Source: Amylibacter sp. IMCC11727 (lineage in GTDB: Bacteria > Pseudomonadota > Alphaproteobacteria > Rhodobacterales > Rhodobacteraceae). From it: a DNA stretch of 64,000 nucleotides. The stretch covers positions 2,920,001-2,984,000 of the forward strand of contig NZ_CP122960.1 of NCBI RefSeq assembly GCF_029854195.1, given 5' to 3'. The position numbers and the translations under genes are program-made. The notes beneath the pieces are model-generated. The model was not told the DNA's origin, ran no database searches, and saw only the letters and a program-made list of their open reading frames with translations. Below are positions 8,598 through 15,829 of this stretch, in pieces; positions within the stretch are counted from its first letter, which is position 1, and each line of letters starts with the position of its first letter.

Positions 8598-9038
8598 ATG
8601 TCCAAAAGCACCTATATGAACCTCATCAAACTCTGCGTTGGCGCAGACAGCTTTGAAGATCAAGCACGCTGGATCGCCCAGCGCAAGGCCGCTGGTGGCC
8701 CCAACTATCTATCAAGCCATGTCACCCGCATGTGGCCCAAGCAAGAGGCCGAAATCCTAAAGGGGGGCTCGCTCTATTGGGTGATCAAAGGGGCAATCCA
8801 AGCCCGCCAAAAGATTGTCCGCTTGGACGAGGTCATCGGCCAAGACGGCATCCGTCGCTGCGCCATTGTCATGGAACCCGAACTGATCCGCACCAACACG
8901 GCCATCCGCCGCCCCTTCCAAGGTTGGCGTTACCTCAAACCCGAAGACGCCCCCGCCGATTTGCCAAAATCCCGCGTGAAAGACGATGCTCTGCCCAAAG
9001 ACTTGGCACTGGCACTGGCGGATATTGGATTGCGATAG
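8598..9038 (+). CDS. DUF1489 family protein
   Basis: 146 residues, or 140 if it starts at the ATG at 8616, where the conserved family opening MNLIKLCVGA begins. The rest follows the alphaproteobacterial DUF1489 pattern: KGGSLYWVIKGAIQARQ (about 55-71), GIRRCAIVMEPELIRT (about 83-98), and RPFQGWRYLKPEDAPADLP (about 104-122). The function of the family is not established. No signal peptide or membrane segment is seen. It is transcribed divergently from nrdJ, and a strong hairpin separates it from hisG. Confidence 0.85.
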   Translation: MSKSTYMNLIKLCVGADSFEDQARWIAQRKAAGGPNYLSSHVTRMWPKQEAEILKGGSLYWVIKGAIQARQKIVRLDEVIGQDGIRRCAIVMEPELIRTNTAIRRPFQGWRYLKPEDAPADLPKSRVKDDALPKDLALALADIGLR

Positions 9039-9090
9039 CCCCCCGTTTTCCAACACCAGCCCGCGCCGCACAGCCGCACTTTGGAAACTT

Positions 9091-9131
9091 AAAAAGCTCT
9101 AAAGGATTGGTTAACCAAACAGAGCCTTTTT
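9091..9131. terminator. Bidirectional hairpin terminator between DUF1489 and hisG
   Basis: AAAAAGCTCT (9091-9100) pairs with AGAGCCTTTTT (9121-9131) with one bulge, around a central GGTTAACC palindrome. The A-run and T-run at the two ends give a T-tract on either strand, as expected between convergent genes. Confidence 0.75.
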
Positions 9132-9154
9132 CTTGGCTTAAATATCCATCCGCC

Positions 9155-9862
9155 TTAGCCGCGATCCCGCGACCAACCTGTTTTCGCAGCCAGTTCCGCA
9201 AAGCCAGCCTCTGCCGCCGCATCCCATTCCGCAACCTTACTTGCGTAAACCGTGGCTTCAGAACGCAGCATCAAACCATCGCTCAATATCCGCAGCCCAT
9301 TGGCCCGCAGTGTATCACCCGTTGATGTGATGTCCGCAATCGCTTCGGCTGTCAGGTTCTTCACCGTGCCTTCGGTTGCCCCTTGGCTATCGACCAACTG
9401 ATAATCCGCTACACCCTGCCCGCTTAAAAATTGCCGCGTCAAACCGTGATATTTCGTGGCAATACGCAATCGAAACCCGTGATCGGCGCGAAACTGTGCT
9501 GCCACCGCATCCAGATCATCCACGCTGGTCACATCAACCCAGGCATCAGGCACGGCCAGCACCAAATCCGCGCGCCCAAACCCCAGCGGCTCTACCGCGT
9601 CAACGATTGCCTCCCAGTCACCCATCTTCTCGCGCACCAAATCCGTGCCTGTGACACCCAGATGAATGCGGCCCGCGGCCAGTTCTTTGGGGATTTCTCC
9701 TGCGGACAGCAACACCAGTTCCACATCATCCATGCCCTCGACCAGCCCCGCATATTCGCGGTCCGATCCCGTGCGTTTGATGGAAATGCCTTTGTCTGCG
9801 AACCACTCAATCGTCTTGTCCTGCAAGCGGCCTTTGGATGGAATACCCAGTTTCAACATCAC
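9155..9862 (-). CDS. hisG: ATP phosphoribosyltransferase, short form
   Basis: 235 residues. It catalyses the first step of histidine synthesis, joining ATP and PRPP. LKLGIPSKGRL opens the protein, GVTGTDLVREK lies at about 88-98, and the PRPP-binding TEGTVKNLTAEAIADITSTG lies at about 162-181. The length is that of the short form, which lacks the C-terminal regulatory domain and needs HisZ. hisZ lies immediately upstream, overlapping by 4 bases (ATGA), so the two subunits are translationally coupled. Two successive ATG codons leave the start uncertain by one residue. Confidence 0.95.
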   Translation of the reverse strand: MMLKLGIPSKGRLQDKTIEWFADKGISIKRTGSDREYAGLVEGMDDVELVLLSAGEIPKELAAGRIHLGVTGTDLVREKMGDWEAIVDAVEPLGFGRADLVLAVPDAWVDVTSVDDLDAVAAQFRADHGFRLRIATKYHGLTRQFLSGQGVADYQLVDSQGATEGTVKNLTAEAIADITSTGDTLRANGLRILSDGLMLRSEATVYASKVAEWDAAAEAGFAELAAKTGWSRDRG

Positions 9863-10965
9863 ACGCCCCCTTCCTGCACAGACACCAAAACTTCGGGGCG
9901 GATCACGCCGCCCACTGCCGCAATGGATCGCCCTTGGCCCAGCACTTGGGTCAGCGCATCGTATCGCCCACCGCTTGCCACCACGGGCAGATCGGGGCGG
10001 TTTTCGGCGGTAAAGCCAAACACAAACCCGTCGTAATATTCCATGTTCGTGCGCCCAAAAGACACCGCAAACGGCAATTCATCCACGTTCACCCGCCGCG
10101 CCGCCAGCGCCTGCAACCGATCCTCCATCGCATCTGCAGATGCTTGCAAAGCAGGGAAAGACACCGCCATATCCCGCAACTGCGCCAGCACATCCGATGA
10201 CATGCCTTTCAGCGCCAAAACAGCCTCAACCATCGCGACTTCTTCGGCAGAAATCGGGTCCGCTGCCGCGTCTTCTTGCAGTACCGCAATCCGCGCCAAA
10301 ACCTCTGCCTCGGATCGCAATCCTTGCTGCGCGCTGGCCACGGCCACAACACCCTCGGCCCCAACGGCGGCCACTTCGGCCAACAACTTGGCGCGGCCTT
10401 CGGACATCTCGGTCACACCGCCATACCGTTCCAACAAGCGTACAAACCGCGTGGGCCGCCACACATGACGGCGCAGCGCCGCACGGCGCCGATCCGTGGT
10501 TTGCAACCCATCAACCGCTGCCAACAAAACGCTCATGTCCCCTGTGGACACCTTCAATCCATAAGGCGCGAGCATCCCCGCAAACAGCGAAAACACCTCT
10601 GCATCCGCTGCCGCAGGGTCCGTGCGATCAAACAGCTCGTACCCCACTTGCGTAAACTCGGTGGATCGTCCGCCCATCTGCTTGCGCCACACACTGCCGT
10701 TATAGGTATACCGCGCTGGTTCCGCTCCTTCCGCCATGTGCCGTTGCACAATCGGAACCGTGAAATCGGGCCGTAACATCTGTTCGCCCAGCATCGGATC
10801 ATGGGTCACAAAGGCGCGTGCGCGAATATCCTCGCCATAGAGGTCCAACAACACATCCGCAGGCAACAGACTGTCCGTTTCCACAGGCAATGCGCCCGCC
10901 AAAACAAAGCTGTTGGCCAGCCGATCAGCCTCTTCTTTGATACGCGCACGGCGGTCGTTTTTCAT
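9859..10965 (-). CDS. hisZ: ATP phosphoribosyltransferase regulatory subunit
   Basis: 368 residues resembling the catalytic core of class II histidyl-tRNA synthetase: RPDFTVPIVQRH corresponds to motif 1/2 elements, VWRKQMGGRSTEFTQVGYELF to motif 2, and ASGGRYDAL to motif 3. It has no anticodon-binding domain. HisZ forms a hetero-octamer with short-form HisG and gives histidine feedback control. It sits between hisS and hisG, all on the minus strand. The 172-base gap from hisS is filled by a REP-like element, so hisZG may have their own promoter. Confidence 0.93.
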   Translation of the reverse strand: MKNDRRARIKEEADRLANSFVLAGALPVETDSLLPADVLLDLYGEDIRARAFVTHDPMLGEQMLRPDFTVPIVQRHMAEGAEPARYTYNGSVWRKQMGGRSTEFTQVGYELFDRTDPAAADAEVFSLFAGMLAPYGLKVSTGDMSVLLAAVDGLQTTDRRRAALRRHVWRPTRFVRLLERYGGVTEMSEGRAKLLAEVAAVGAEGVVAVASAQQGLRSEAEVLARIAVLQEDAAADPISAEEVAMVEAVLALKGMSSDVLAQLRDMAVSFPALQASADAMEDRLQALAARRVNVDELPFAVSFGRTNMEYYDGFVFGFTAENRPDLPVVASGGRYDALTQVLGQGRSIAAVGGVIRPEVLVSVQEGGV

Positions 10966-10997
10966 CTGATCTCACCCACCACACGGCACGAATGTGC

Positions 10998-11112
10998 CAT
11001 GCCCTCCCTCCCCCACGGGAGGGCATATTCCAACACCAACATTGAACGCCGCTGCTTCAAGTTATTCCAAACAATAGTGCCCAGACGCACCAACCTCCCG
11101 AGGTCGGGCATG
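10998..11112. repeat. REP/REPIN-like element, copy 1 (hisS-hisZ gap)
   Basis: The 115-base element begins CATGCCC and a hairpin of the CCTCCC-CCAC-GGGAGG type, and ends CCTCCCGAGGTCGGGCATG, the inverse of the left end. Copy 2 at 35944-36056 has the same two ends at nearly the same distance (113 bases), while the interior does not align. Conserved inverted ends around a variable core are the pattern of REPIN-type elements. The left end of this copy has lost the GA found in CATGCCCGACCTC of copy 2. Confidence 0.7.
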
Positions 11113-11137
11113 TCCCATCCGCGCCTCATGACAGGTC

Positions 11138-12631
11138 TCATCCCTCGGCCCGCGCAATCATCGCCTTCACTTCAGCCACCAAATCCCCCCGCGCGATCTC
11201 CTTCTGCGCAGGTTGGGCCTTCCATTCCTCGGACGTTTCAATCTCGGATGCCAACCGCGCGCCCAGCGCCAGATCCTTAATCTGCACCACGCCCTTTTCT
11301 TTCTCGTCGCCGCCTTCAATCACCGCAACAGGGCTCTCGCGCTTGTCTGCATACTTCAACTGATTGCCGAAATTCTTTGGATTGCCAAGGTAGACTTCCG
11401 CACGAACCCCTGCATCCCGCAACTCAGACACCATCGCCTGATAATCGCCCATACGGTCCCGATCCATGACGGTGACAACCACCGGCCCCTTGGCCTTGGT
11501 CTCCATCCGCCCCTTCTCACGCAACGCGGCGAGCAAACGATCCACACCAATGGACACACCCGTCGCAGGCACTTCCTGCCCAGTGAACCGCTTCACCAGA
11601 TCATCATAACGACCGCCGCCAGCCACAGACCCAAACTGCCGTTTGCGGCCCTTGTCGTCGAGGATTTCAAAGGTGAGTTCAGCTTCATAGACGGGGCCAG
11701 TGTAGTAGCCAAGACCACGAACAATTGAGGGGTCAATGTCGATGCGATCAGGACCATATCCTTGCGCTGACAGCAATTCGCCAATCTGCTCCAACTCGTC
11801 CACACCAGCCAAGCCAATGGCAGACTCGCCCACCAATTCACGCAACCGCGCACAGGTTTCGCCTGCCGTGTCGCGCTTGGCATCCATGAACCCCATCACA
11901 ACATCCGTCGCCGCATCATCCAGCCCAGCCCCCTCAGTAAAGTCCCCGCTTGCATCCTTACGCCCAGCGCCAAGCAGCGCACGCACGCCCTCAACACCCA
12001 ACCGATCCAGCTTATCAATCGCCCGCAGCACAATGCCCCGCGCGGCCTCATTTTCATCGCCAGCCAAACCAGCAACTTCCATCACCCCGTTCAAAACCTT
12101 CCGATTGTTCACCCGCACAATGTAATCCCCACGCGGAATGCCAACGGCTTCCAACGTGTCCGAAAGCATCGCACAGACCTCGGCATCCGCCGCCATGCTC
12201 GCCGTGCCTACCGTATCCGCATCACATTGATAAAACTGCCGATACCGCCCTGGCCCCGCCTTTTCATTGCGCCACACTGGCCCCATCGCATAGCGACGAT
12301 AAGGCGACGGCAAATCATTGCGGTTTTGCGCATAAACCCGCGCCAAAGGCGCTGTCAGATCATAGCGCAGCGCCATCCAGGACTCATCCTCATCCTGCCA
12401 CGCAAACACGCCTTCATTCGGGCGATCCACGTCTGGCAAAAACTTCCCCAGCGCCTCAACCGTTTCCACAGCGGACGATTCCAAGGGATCAAACCCATAG
12501 CGATGATAAACCTCGGAAATCTGGGCAAGCATCGCATTACGCTCATCCACTTCCGCACCGAAATAATCCCGAAACCCTTTTGGCGGCAGCGCCTTGGGTC
12601 GTTGAATTTTCTTTTTCTTATCTTTCGCCAT
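11138..12631 (-). CDS. hisS: Histidyl-tRNA synthetase
   Basis: 497 residues, class II synthetase charging tRNA-His in the cytoplasm. Motif 1 precedes RYDLTAPLARVYAQN (about 89-103). Motif 2 is YRRYAMGPVWRNEKAGPGRY (about 112-131), running into RQFYQCDADTVG. The histidine-specific region is RGLGYYTGPVYE, and motif 3 is GGGRYDDLVKRF with GVSIGVDRLL. The C-terminal third is the anticodon-binding domain. The Lys-rich start MAKDKKKK matches alphaproteobacterial HisS. It heads the his set on the minus strand. Confidence 0.96.
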   Translation of the reverse strand: MAKDKKKKIQRPKALPPKGFRDYFGAEVDERNAMLAQISEVYHRYGFDPLESSAVETVEALGKFLPDVDRPNEGVFAWQDEDESWMALRYDLTAPLARVYAQNRNDLPSPYRRYAMGPVWRNEKAGPGRYRQFYQCDADTVGTASMAADAEVCAMLSDTLEAVGIPRGDYIVRVNNRKVLNGVMEVAGLAGDENEAARGIVLRAIDKLDRLGVEGVRALLGAGRKDASGDFTEGAGLDDAATDVVMGFMDAKRDTAGETCARLRELVGESAIGLAGVDELEQIGELLSAQGYGPDRIDIDPSIVRGLGYYTGPVYEAELTFEILDDKGRKRQFGSVAGGGRYDDLVKRFTGQEVPATGVSIGVDRLLAALREKGRMETKAKGPVVVTVMDRDRMGDYQAMVSELRDAGVRAEVYLGNPKNFGNQLKYADKRESPVAVIEGGDEKEKGVVQIKDLALGARLASEIETSEEWKAQPAQKEIARGDLVAEVKAMIARAEG

Positions 12632-12771
12632 GACGTCAGCCTTTTAACCGCAGCGCGGTGATCCTTATTGTGCTTCACCCCATACCGTGATTGGCAATGC
12701 GCGACAAGGTAACCCGCCGCGCCAAATCGAATTTCGTTGTGACATGGGGACCAAAGCGCTATCCAACGCCT

Positions 12772-12981
12772 ATGACAGACGCAGAACACATCACCCAACT
12801 TGAAGAACGCCTCGCCCACACCACACGACAGGCCGAAGACCTATCCGAAGTGGTCGCCGATCAGGCCAAACGCATCGACATGCTGGAAAAACAGATGAAA
12901 GCGGTTCTGGAAATGGCCCGCGACACAGCGCAGGGCGAAGGGTCTGTAACGCTTGGGGATCAACCGCCGCCCCATTGGTAG
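12772..12981 (+). CDS. slyX: SlyX family protein
   Basis: 69 residues from the ATG at 12772. The longer frame from 12691 adds residues unlike the family. A coiled coil with heptad-spaced Leu, Ile and Val (about residues 6-45: ITQLEERLA, QAKRIDMLEKQM) is followed by a polar linker and the hallmark ending QPPPHW. SlyX is a small conserved protein of unknown biochemical role, found next to slyD in enterics. It is divergent from hisS. Confidence 0.85.
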   Translation: MTDAEHITQLEERLAHTTRQAEDLSEVVADQAKRIDMLEKQMKAVLEMARDTAQGEGSVTLGDQPPPHW

Positions 12982-13131
12982 GTCAGACTGGTCAGCGCCA
13001 TGTCCTAACAGATGTTTAGCTCGGCTTAGCGGCAATATGCTTTACAAGGGTCAACGCCTGAATTTATAGAAGGTATTGCCTTTTTAATGCACGCAGCAAC
13101 ATCTGCATTGAATATTCAGAGTGCTAAGGCT

Positions 13132-13722
13132 TTAGAAATCCCTTAGAAGTTTGAAGAGTTCTTTCTCGTGCTCTTTCTTAATCAACCATACCCCACGAAA
13201 TCGACCTTGTTTTGTAACACCGACAAGGTCACGGTCTGCCTTTCCTTTATCTACCCAAGTTTGCAGTCCAATCCTTCTGTTAGCGCGATGTAATTTCAAG
13301 GATGGGCTATAGTGTTTTTGCAAAGCTAGTTTGATTTTACGGTTTGAATTCGTCTTTTGACCATAAACGATGCCGCATCCAACAACAGTGTCTTTAATAT
13401 TCAATAGTACGATCGAATTTTTTCCGTCGCGTCTCATGAGAACTTGCATCAAATTATTTTTGGAAGCTCCAACCTTCAAATATCCGCTTTTATTCAAGTA
13501 TTGATTGAACGCATTGGCTTTTCTGTATCGGTTTTTACATACAGAAATTGTCGAAACCAATGCCGCACTGAAGGACGTTTGTTTCAGACTTTTAGCAGCA
13601 CCAGCTCTGTCAATTTTGCTAAGGTTTTCCAAATTAGGAATAATCTTGTCGGCCGAGGCCGTGGAAAAACTAAACGAATACACAACAGCGATTAGAAGTA
13701 TGTTTACGAGATAATTTCTCAA
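13132..13722 (-). CDS. Orphan secreted hypothetical protein, AT-rich
   Basis: About 196 residues, not recognised. No ATG lies near the N-terminus. A TTG at 13722 has a GGGA about 8 bases upstream and starts directly at a signal peptide (LRNYLVNILLIAVVYSFSFS, then TASA cleavage at about residue 24). An earlier TTG at 13734 is also possible, and a stop lies just before it. The mature part is rich in Lys, Asn and Arg with two Cys, suggesting a basic periplasmic or secreted protein. Base composition is visibly more AT-rich than the neighbouring genes, as in recently acquired DNA. A decayed or truncated gene cannot be excluded. Confidence 0.55.
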   Translation of the reverse strand: MRNYLVNILLIAVVYSFSFSTASADKIIPNLENLSKIDRAGAAKSLKQTSFSAALVSTISVCKNRYRKANAFNQYLNKSGYLKVGASKNNLMQVLMRRDGKNSIVLLNIKDTVVGCGIVYGQKTNSNRKIKLALQKHYSPSLKLHRANRRIGLQTWVDKGKADRDLVGVTKQGRFRGVWLIKKEHEKELFKLLRDF

Positions 13723-13970
13723 AATAAATCCCAATAATTAATGGCTAAAGTGATATGGCCATCCGCCAAGGCAAAAAAGACCGAAAGTGGACTAGTCACT
13801 TGCGAGTCTGACGTATTCAGCGCATTTGTGCAAGATCATTCCCTGTTATTCTAACAAGATCGCGTTACCTTAAACTAGGTAATATCATCAGTTGTATTCA
13901 CAATTAGACACGGCAGATGGACCTGCTGGATACATGTGTTTCCATACTGCCGAGCCACTGACACACCCCC

Positions 13971-15188
13971 TCACCCCAATGCCGTCGTCACCTCAATCTC
14001 GCTCTCCAGCGTGCGATGCACTGGGCACTTATCCGCGATCTCCAACAACCGCGCCCGTTGGTCCTCATCTAAATCACCCTTCAACGCGATTTTCCGTTGG
14101 AATTGGTCAATTTTGCCCTCCGTTGCTTCACAATGGTCGCAGTCTTCAGCGTGAATTTTCCCGTGGATCACATCCACCGAAATATCCTCCAGCGGCCAGC
14201 CTTTGCGCCGCGCATACATCCGCACCGTCATGGACGTACAGGCCGCCAATCCAGCCGACAAAAACTGATAAGGCGTCAGGCCAAGGTTTGACCCGCCATA
14301 GGCTACAGGCTCGTCCGCCAAAACGTGATGATCCGATCCGACCGAGATATCTTGCAAAAACCCATCCGCATCCGCCTCGTCTGACCGCACCACACCATCT
14401 GGCGCGCCTTTAGCCACTTTCACCGCTGGCAGGTTCAAATACCGCCGCGCCCAGCTTGCAATCACATCGGCTGCGTATTCCGCATCCTCTGCACGGCTCA
14501 ACAAATGGTCCGCGTCATCCAGCGTCACGAAACTCTTGGGATGTTTCGCCGCCCCAAAAATCTCTCCTGCGTTTTCAATCCCAACCGTCTGGTCAATCGG
14601 TGAATGCAGCACCAGCAGCGCCTTTTTCATTCCCCCAATGGCAGACCGCAGATTGTTCGCAGACACATCCTCCACAAAACTCTGCTTAATGATGAACGGT
14701 CGCCCCCCTAGGGACACTTCCGCCTCTCCTTTCTCGGCAATTTCTTCCAACGCAGAACCGAAATTATGCACCACATGCTCAGGATCAAACGGTGCGCCAA
14801 TGGTGGTCACCGCTTTCACACTCTCAATGTCACCCGCCGCACGCAAAACCGCCGCACCGCCCAAAGAATGCCCAATCAACAAGGATGGCGCTTCAATTTC
14901 TGCTGCCAACGCCTCTGCTGCCAGCTTCAAATCTGCCACGTTTGACGAAAAGTTCGTATTGGCAAACTCCCCTTTGGAATGGCCAAGCCCCGTAAAATCA
15001 AACCGCAACACGGCAATCCCCATGCCTGCCAATCGCTGCGAAACCCGCCGCGCTGCAGGGATGTCCTTGGAACAGGTAAAACAATGCGCAAAAATCGCCG
15101 TCGCGTGCGGCTTGCCCGCTGGATAATCCAACCGCGCCGCCAATTCCTCGCCCGAATGCCCCGTAAAGCTCAGCTTTTCCGTTTTCAT
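13971..15188 (-). CDS. Bifunctional alpha/beta hydrolase - OsmC family protein
   Basis: 405 residues from the ATG at 15188, which has a perfect AAAGGAGA site 5-6 bases before it. Residues 1-250 form a serine hydrolase: IFAHCFTCSKD (oxyanion region), LIGHSLGGAAV (nucleophile Ser), LHSPIDQTVG (Asp) and DDADHLL (His). Residues about 270-405 form an OsmC/YhfA-like domain with GLAACTSMTVRMYARRKGW and KCPVHRTLE, the two peroxidase-type cysteines. This fusion is known in Proteobacteria; the OsmC part reduces organic hydroperoxides in related proteins, while the hydrolase substrate is unknown. It is monocistronic. Confidence 0.88.
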   Translation of the reverse strand: MKTEKLSFTGHSGEELAARLDYPAGKPHATAIFAHCFTCSKDIPAARRVSQRLAGMGIAVLRFDFTGLGHSKGEFANTNFSSNVADLKLAAEALAAEIEAPSLLIGHSLGGAAVLRAAGDIESVKAVTTIGAPFDPEHVVHNFGSALEEIAEKGEAEVSLGGRPFIIKQSFVEDVSANNLRSAIGGMKKALLVLHSPIDQTVGIENAGEIFGAAKHPKSFVTLDDADHLLSRAEDAEYAADVIASWARRYLNLPAVKVAKGAPDGVVRSDEADADGFLQDISVGSDHHVLADEPVAYGGSNLGLTPYQFLSAGLAACTSMTVRMYARRKGWPLEDISVDVIHGKIHAEDCDHCEATEGKIDQFQRKIALKGDLDEDQRARLLEIADKCPVHRTLESEIEVTTALG

Positions 15189-15327
15189 ATCAAAATCTCC
15201 TTTTGCGCAAACCCAAACACCACGAAGGCAACAGTTCAAGCCCAAGGGCACAATCTCTCTCCCAAGTGACCGACCGCACATCATCCGTGATCAACTGTAA
15301 CAATTGATTAACTACCCCACCTTACTG

Positions 15328-15357
15328 TCATCCCCCGACTTGTTCGGGGGACCCAGA
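15328..15357. repeat. Palindromic repeat P1 upstream of GIY-YIG gene
   Basis: A perfect 7-bp stem CCCCCGA / TCGGGGG with loop CTTGT (15332-15350), framed by GTCAT on the left and ACCCAG on the right. It ends only 4 bases before the GIY-YIG start codon. The same frame recurs at 15655 and 15771. Confidence 0.8.
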
Positions 15358-15361
15358 AGTT

Positions 15362-15649
15362 ATGAATTCCCACACCTACATACTCGCCAGCCGCCCTCAA
15401 GGTGCAATCTACATCGGCGTCACAAACAATCTGATCCGCCGCATTTATGAGCACAAACAGGGATTAGGGTCTGCTCACACGCTGAAATACAATATTAAAA
15501 GACTCGTTTGGTTTGAGGCATACGATGATATAACAGAAGCCATCAAACGCGAAAAGCGTCTGAAAAAATACAAACGCGAATGGAAAATCAATTTGATCGA
15601 GGCGGGCAATCCGCACTGGCAGGATTTGTGGGAAGACATCATACAATAG
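15362..15649 (+). CDS. GIY-YIG nuclease family protein (stand-alone)
   Basis: 95 residues, essentially one GIY-YIG domain of the YhbQ/UPF0213 type. YILAS (about 6-10) and YIGVTNNLIRRIYEHKQG (about 17-34) supply the catalytic Tyr and Arg, and the family tail AIKREKRLKKYKREWK and NPHWQDLWEDI is intact. Such single-domain proteins are presumed metal-dependent endonucleases, but their role is unsettled. No good ribosome-binding site is visible, because a palindromic repeat ends 4 bases upstream of the ATG. Three related palindromes follow the stop, so the gene and repeats look like one unit. Confidence 0.85.
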   Translation: MNSHTYILASRPQGAIYIGVTNNLIRRIYEHKQGLGSAHTLKYNIKRLVWFEAYDDITEAIKREKRLKKYKREWKINLIEAGNPHWQDLWEDIIQ

Positions 15650-15654
15650 TTTTC

Positions 15655-15683
15655 GTCATCACCCGACTTGTTCGGGTGACCTC
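15655..15683. repeat. Palindromic repeat P2 downstream of GIY-YIG gene
   Basis: GTCAT then a perfect stem CACCCGA / TCGGGTG with the same CTTGT loop (15660-15678), then ACCTCG. Compared with P1, both strands of the stem changed together (C-G to A-T at the second pair), a compensatory change that keeps the hairpin. Confidence 0.8.
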
Positions 15684-15712
15684 GCACCACAAGCACTAGA
15701 CCCAACGGATCG

Positions 15713-15800
15713 AGATCACCCACATAAAGCGGGTGACGACGGTGGATTATAGCGGGTGATGCCTTTTTGTGTCATCATCACCTGACTCGTTCGGTTGACC
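15713..15800. repeat. Cluster of degenerate palindromes between GIY-YIG and dnaE
   Basis: TCACCC / GGGTGA (15716-15736, loop ACATAAAGC), GGTGATG / CATCACC (15755-15782), and a decayed copy of the CTTGT family (15771-15800: CACCTGA-CTCGT-TCGGTTG, with one mismatch and one G-T pair). Together with P2 they fill almost all of the 180-base gap between the GIY-YIG gene and the end of dnaE. No separate dnaE terminator with a T-run is apparent. Confidence 0.65.
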
Positions 15801-15829
15801 CCGCGCCACTTGATTGTGCGCTAAGGGGA

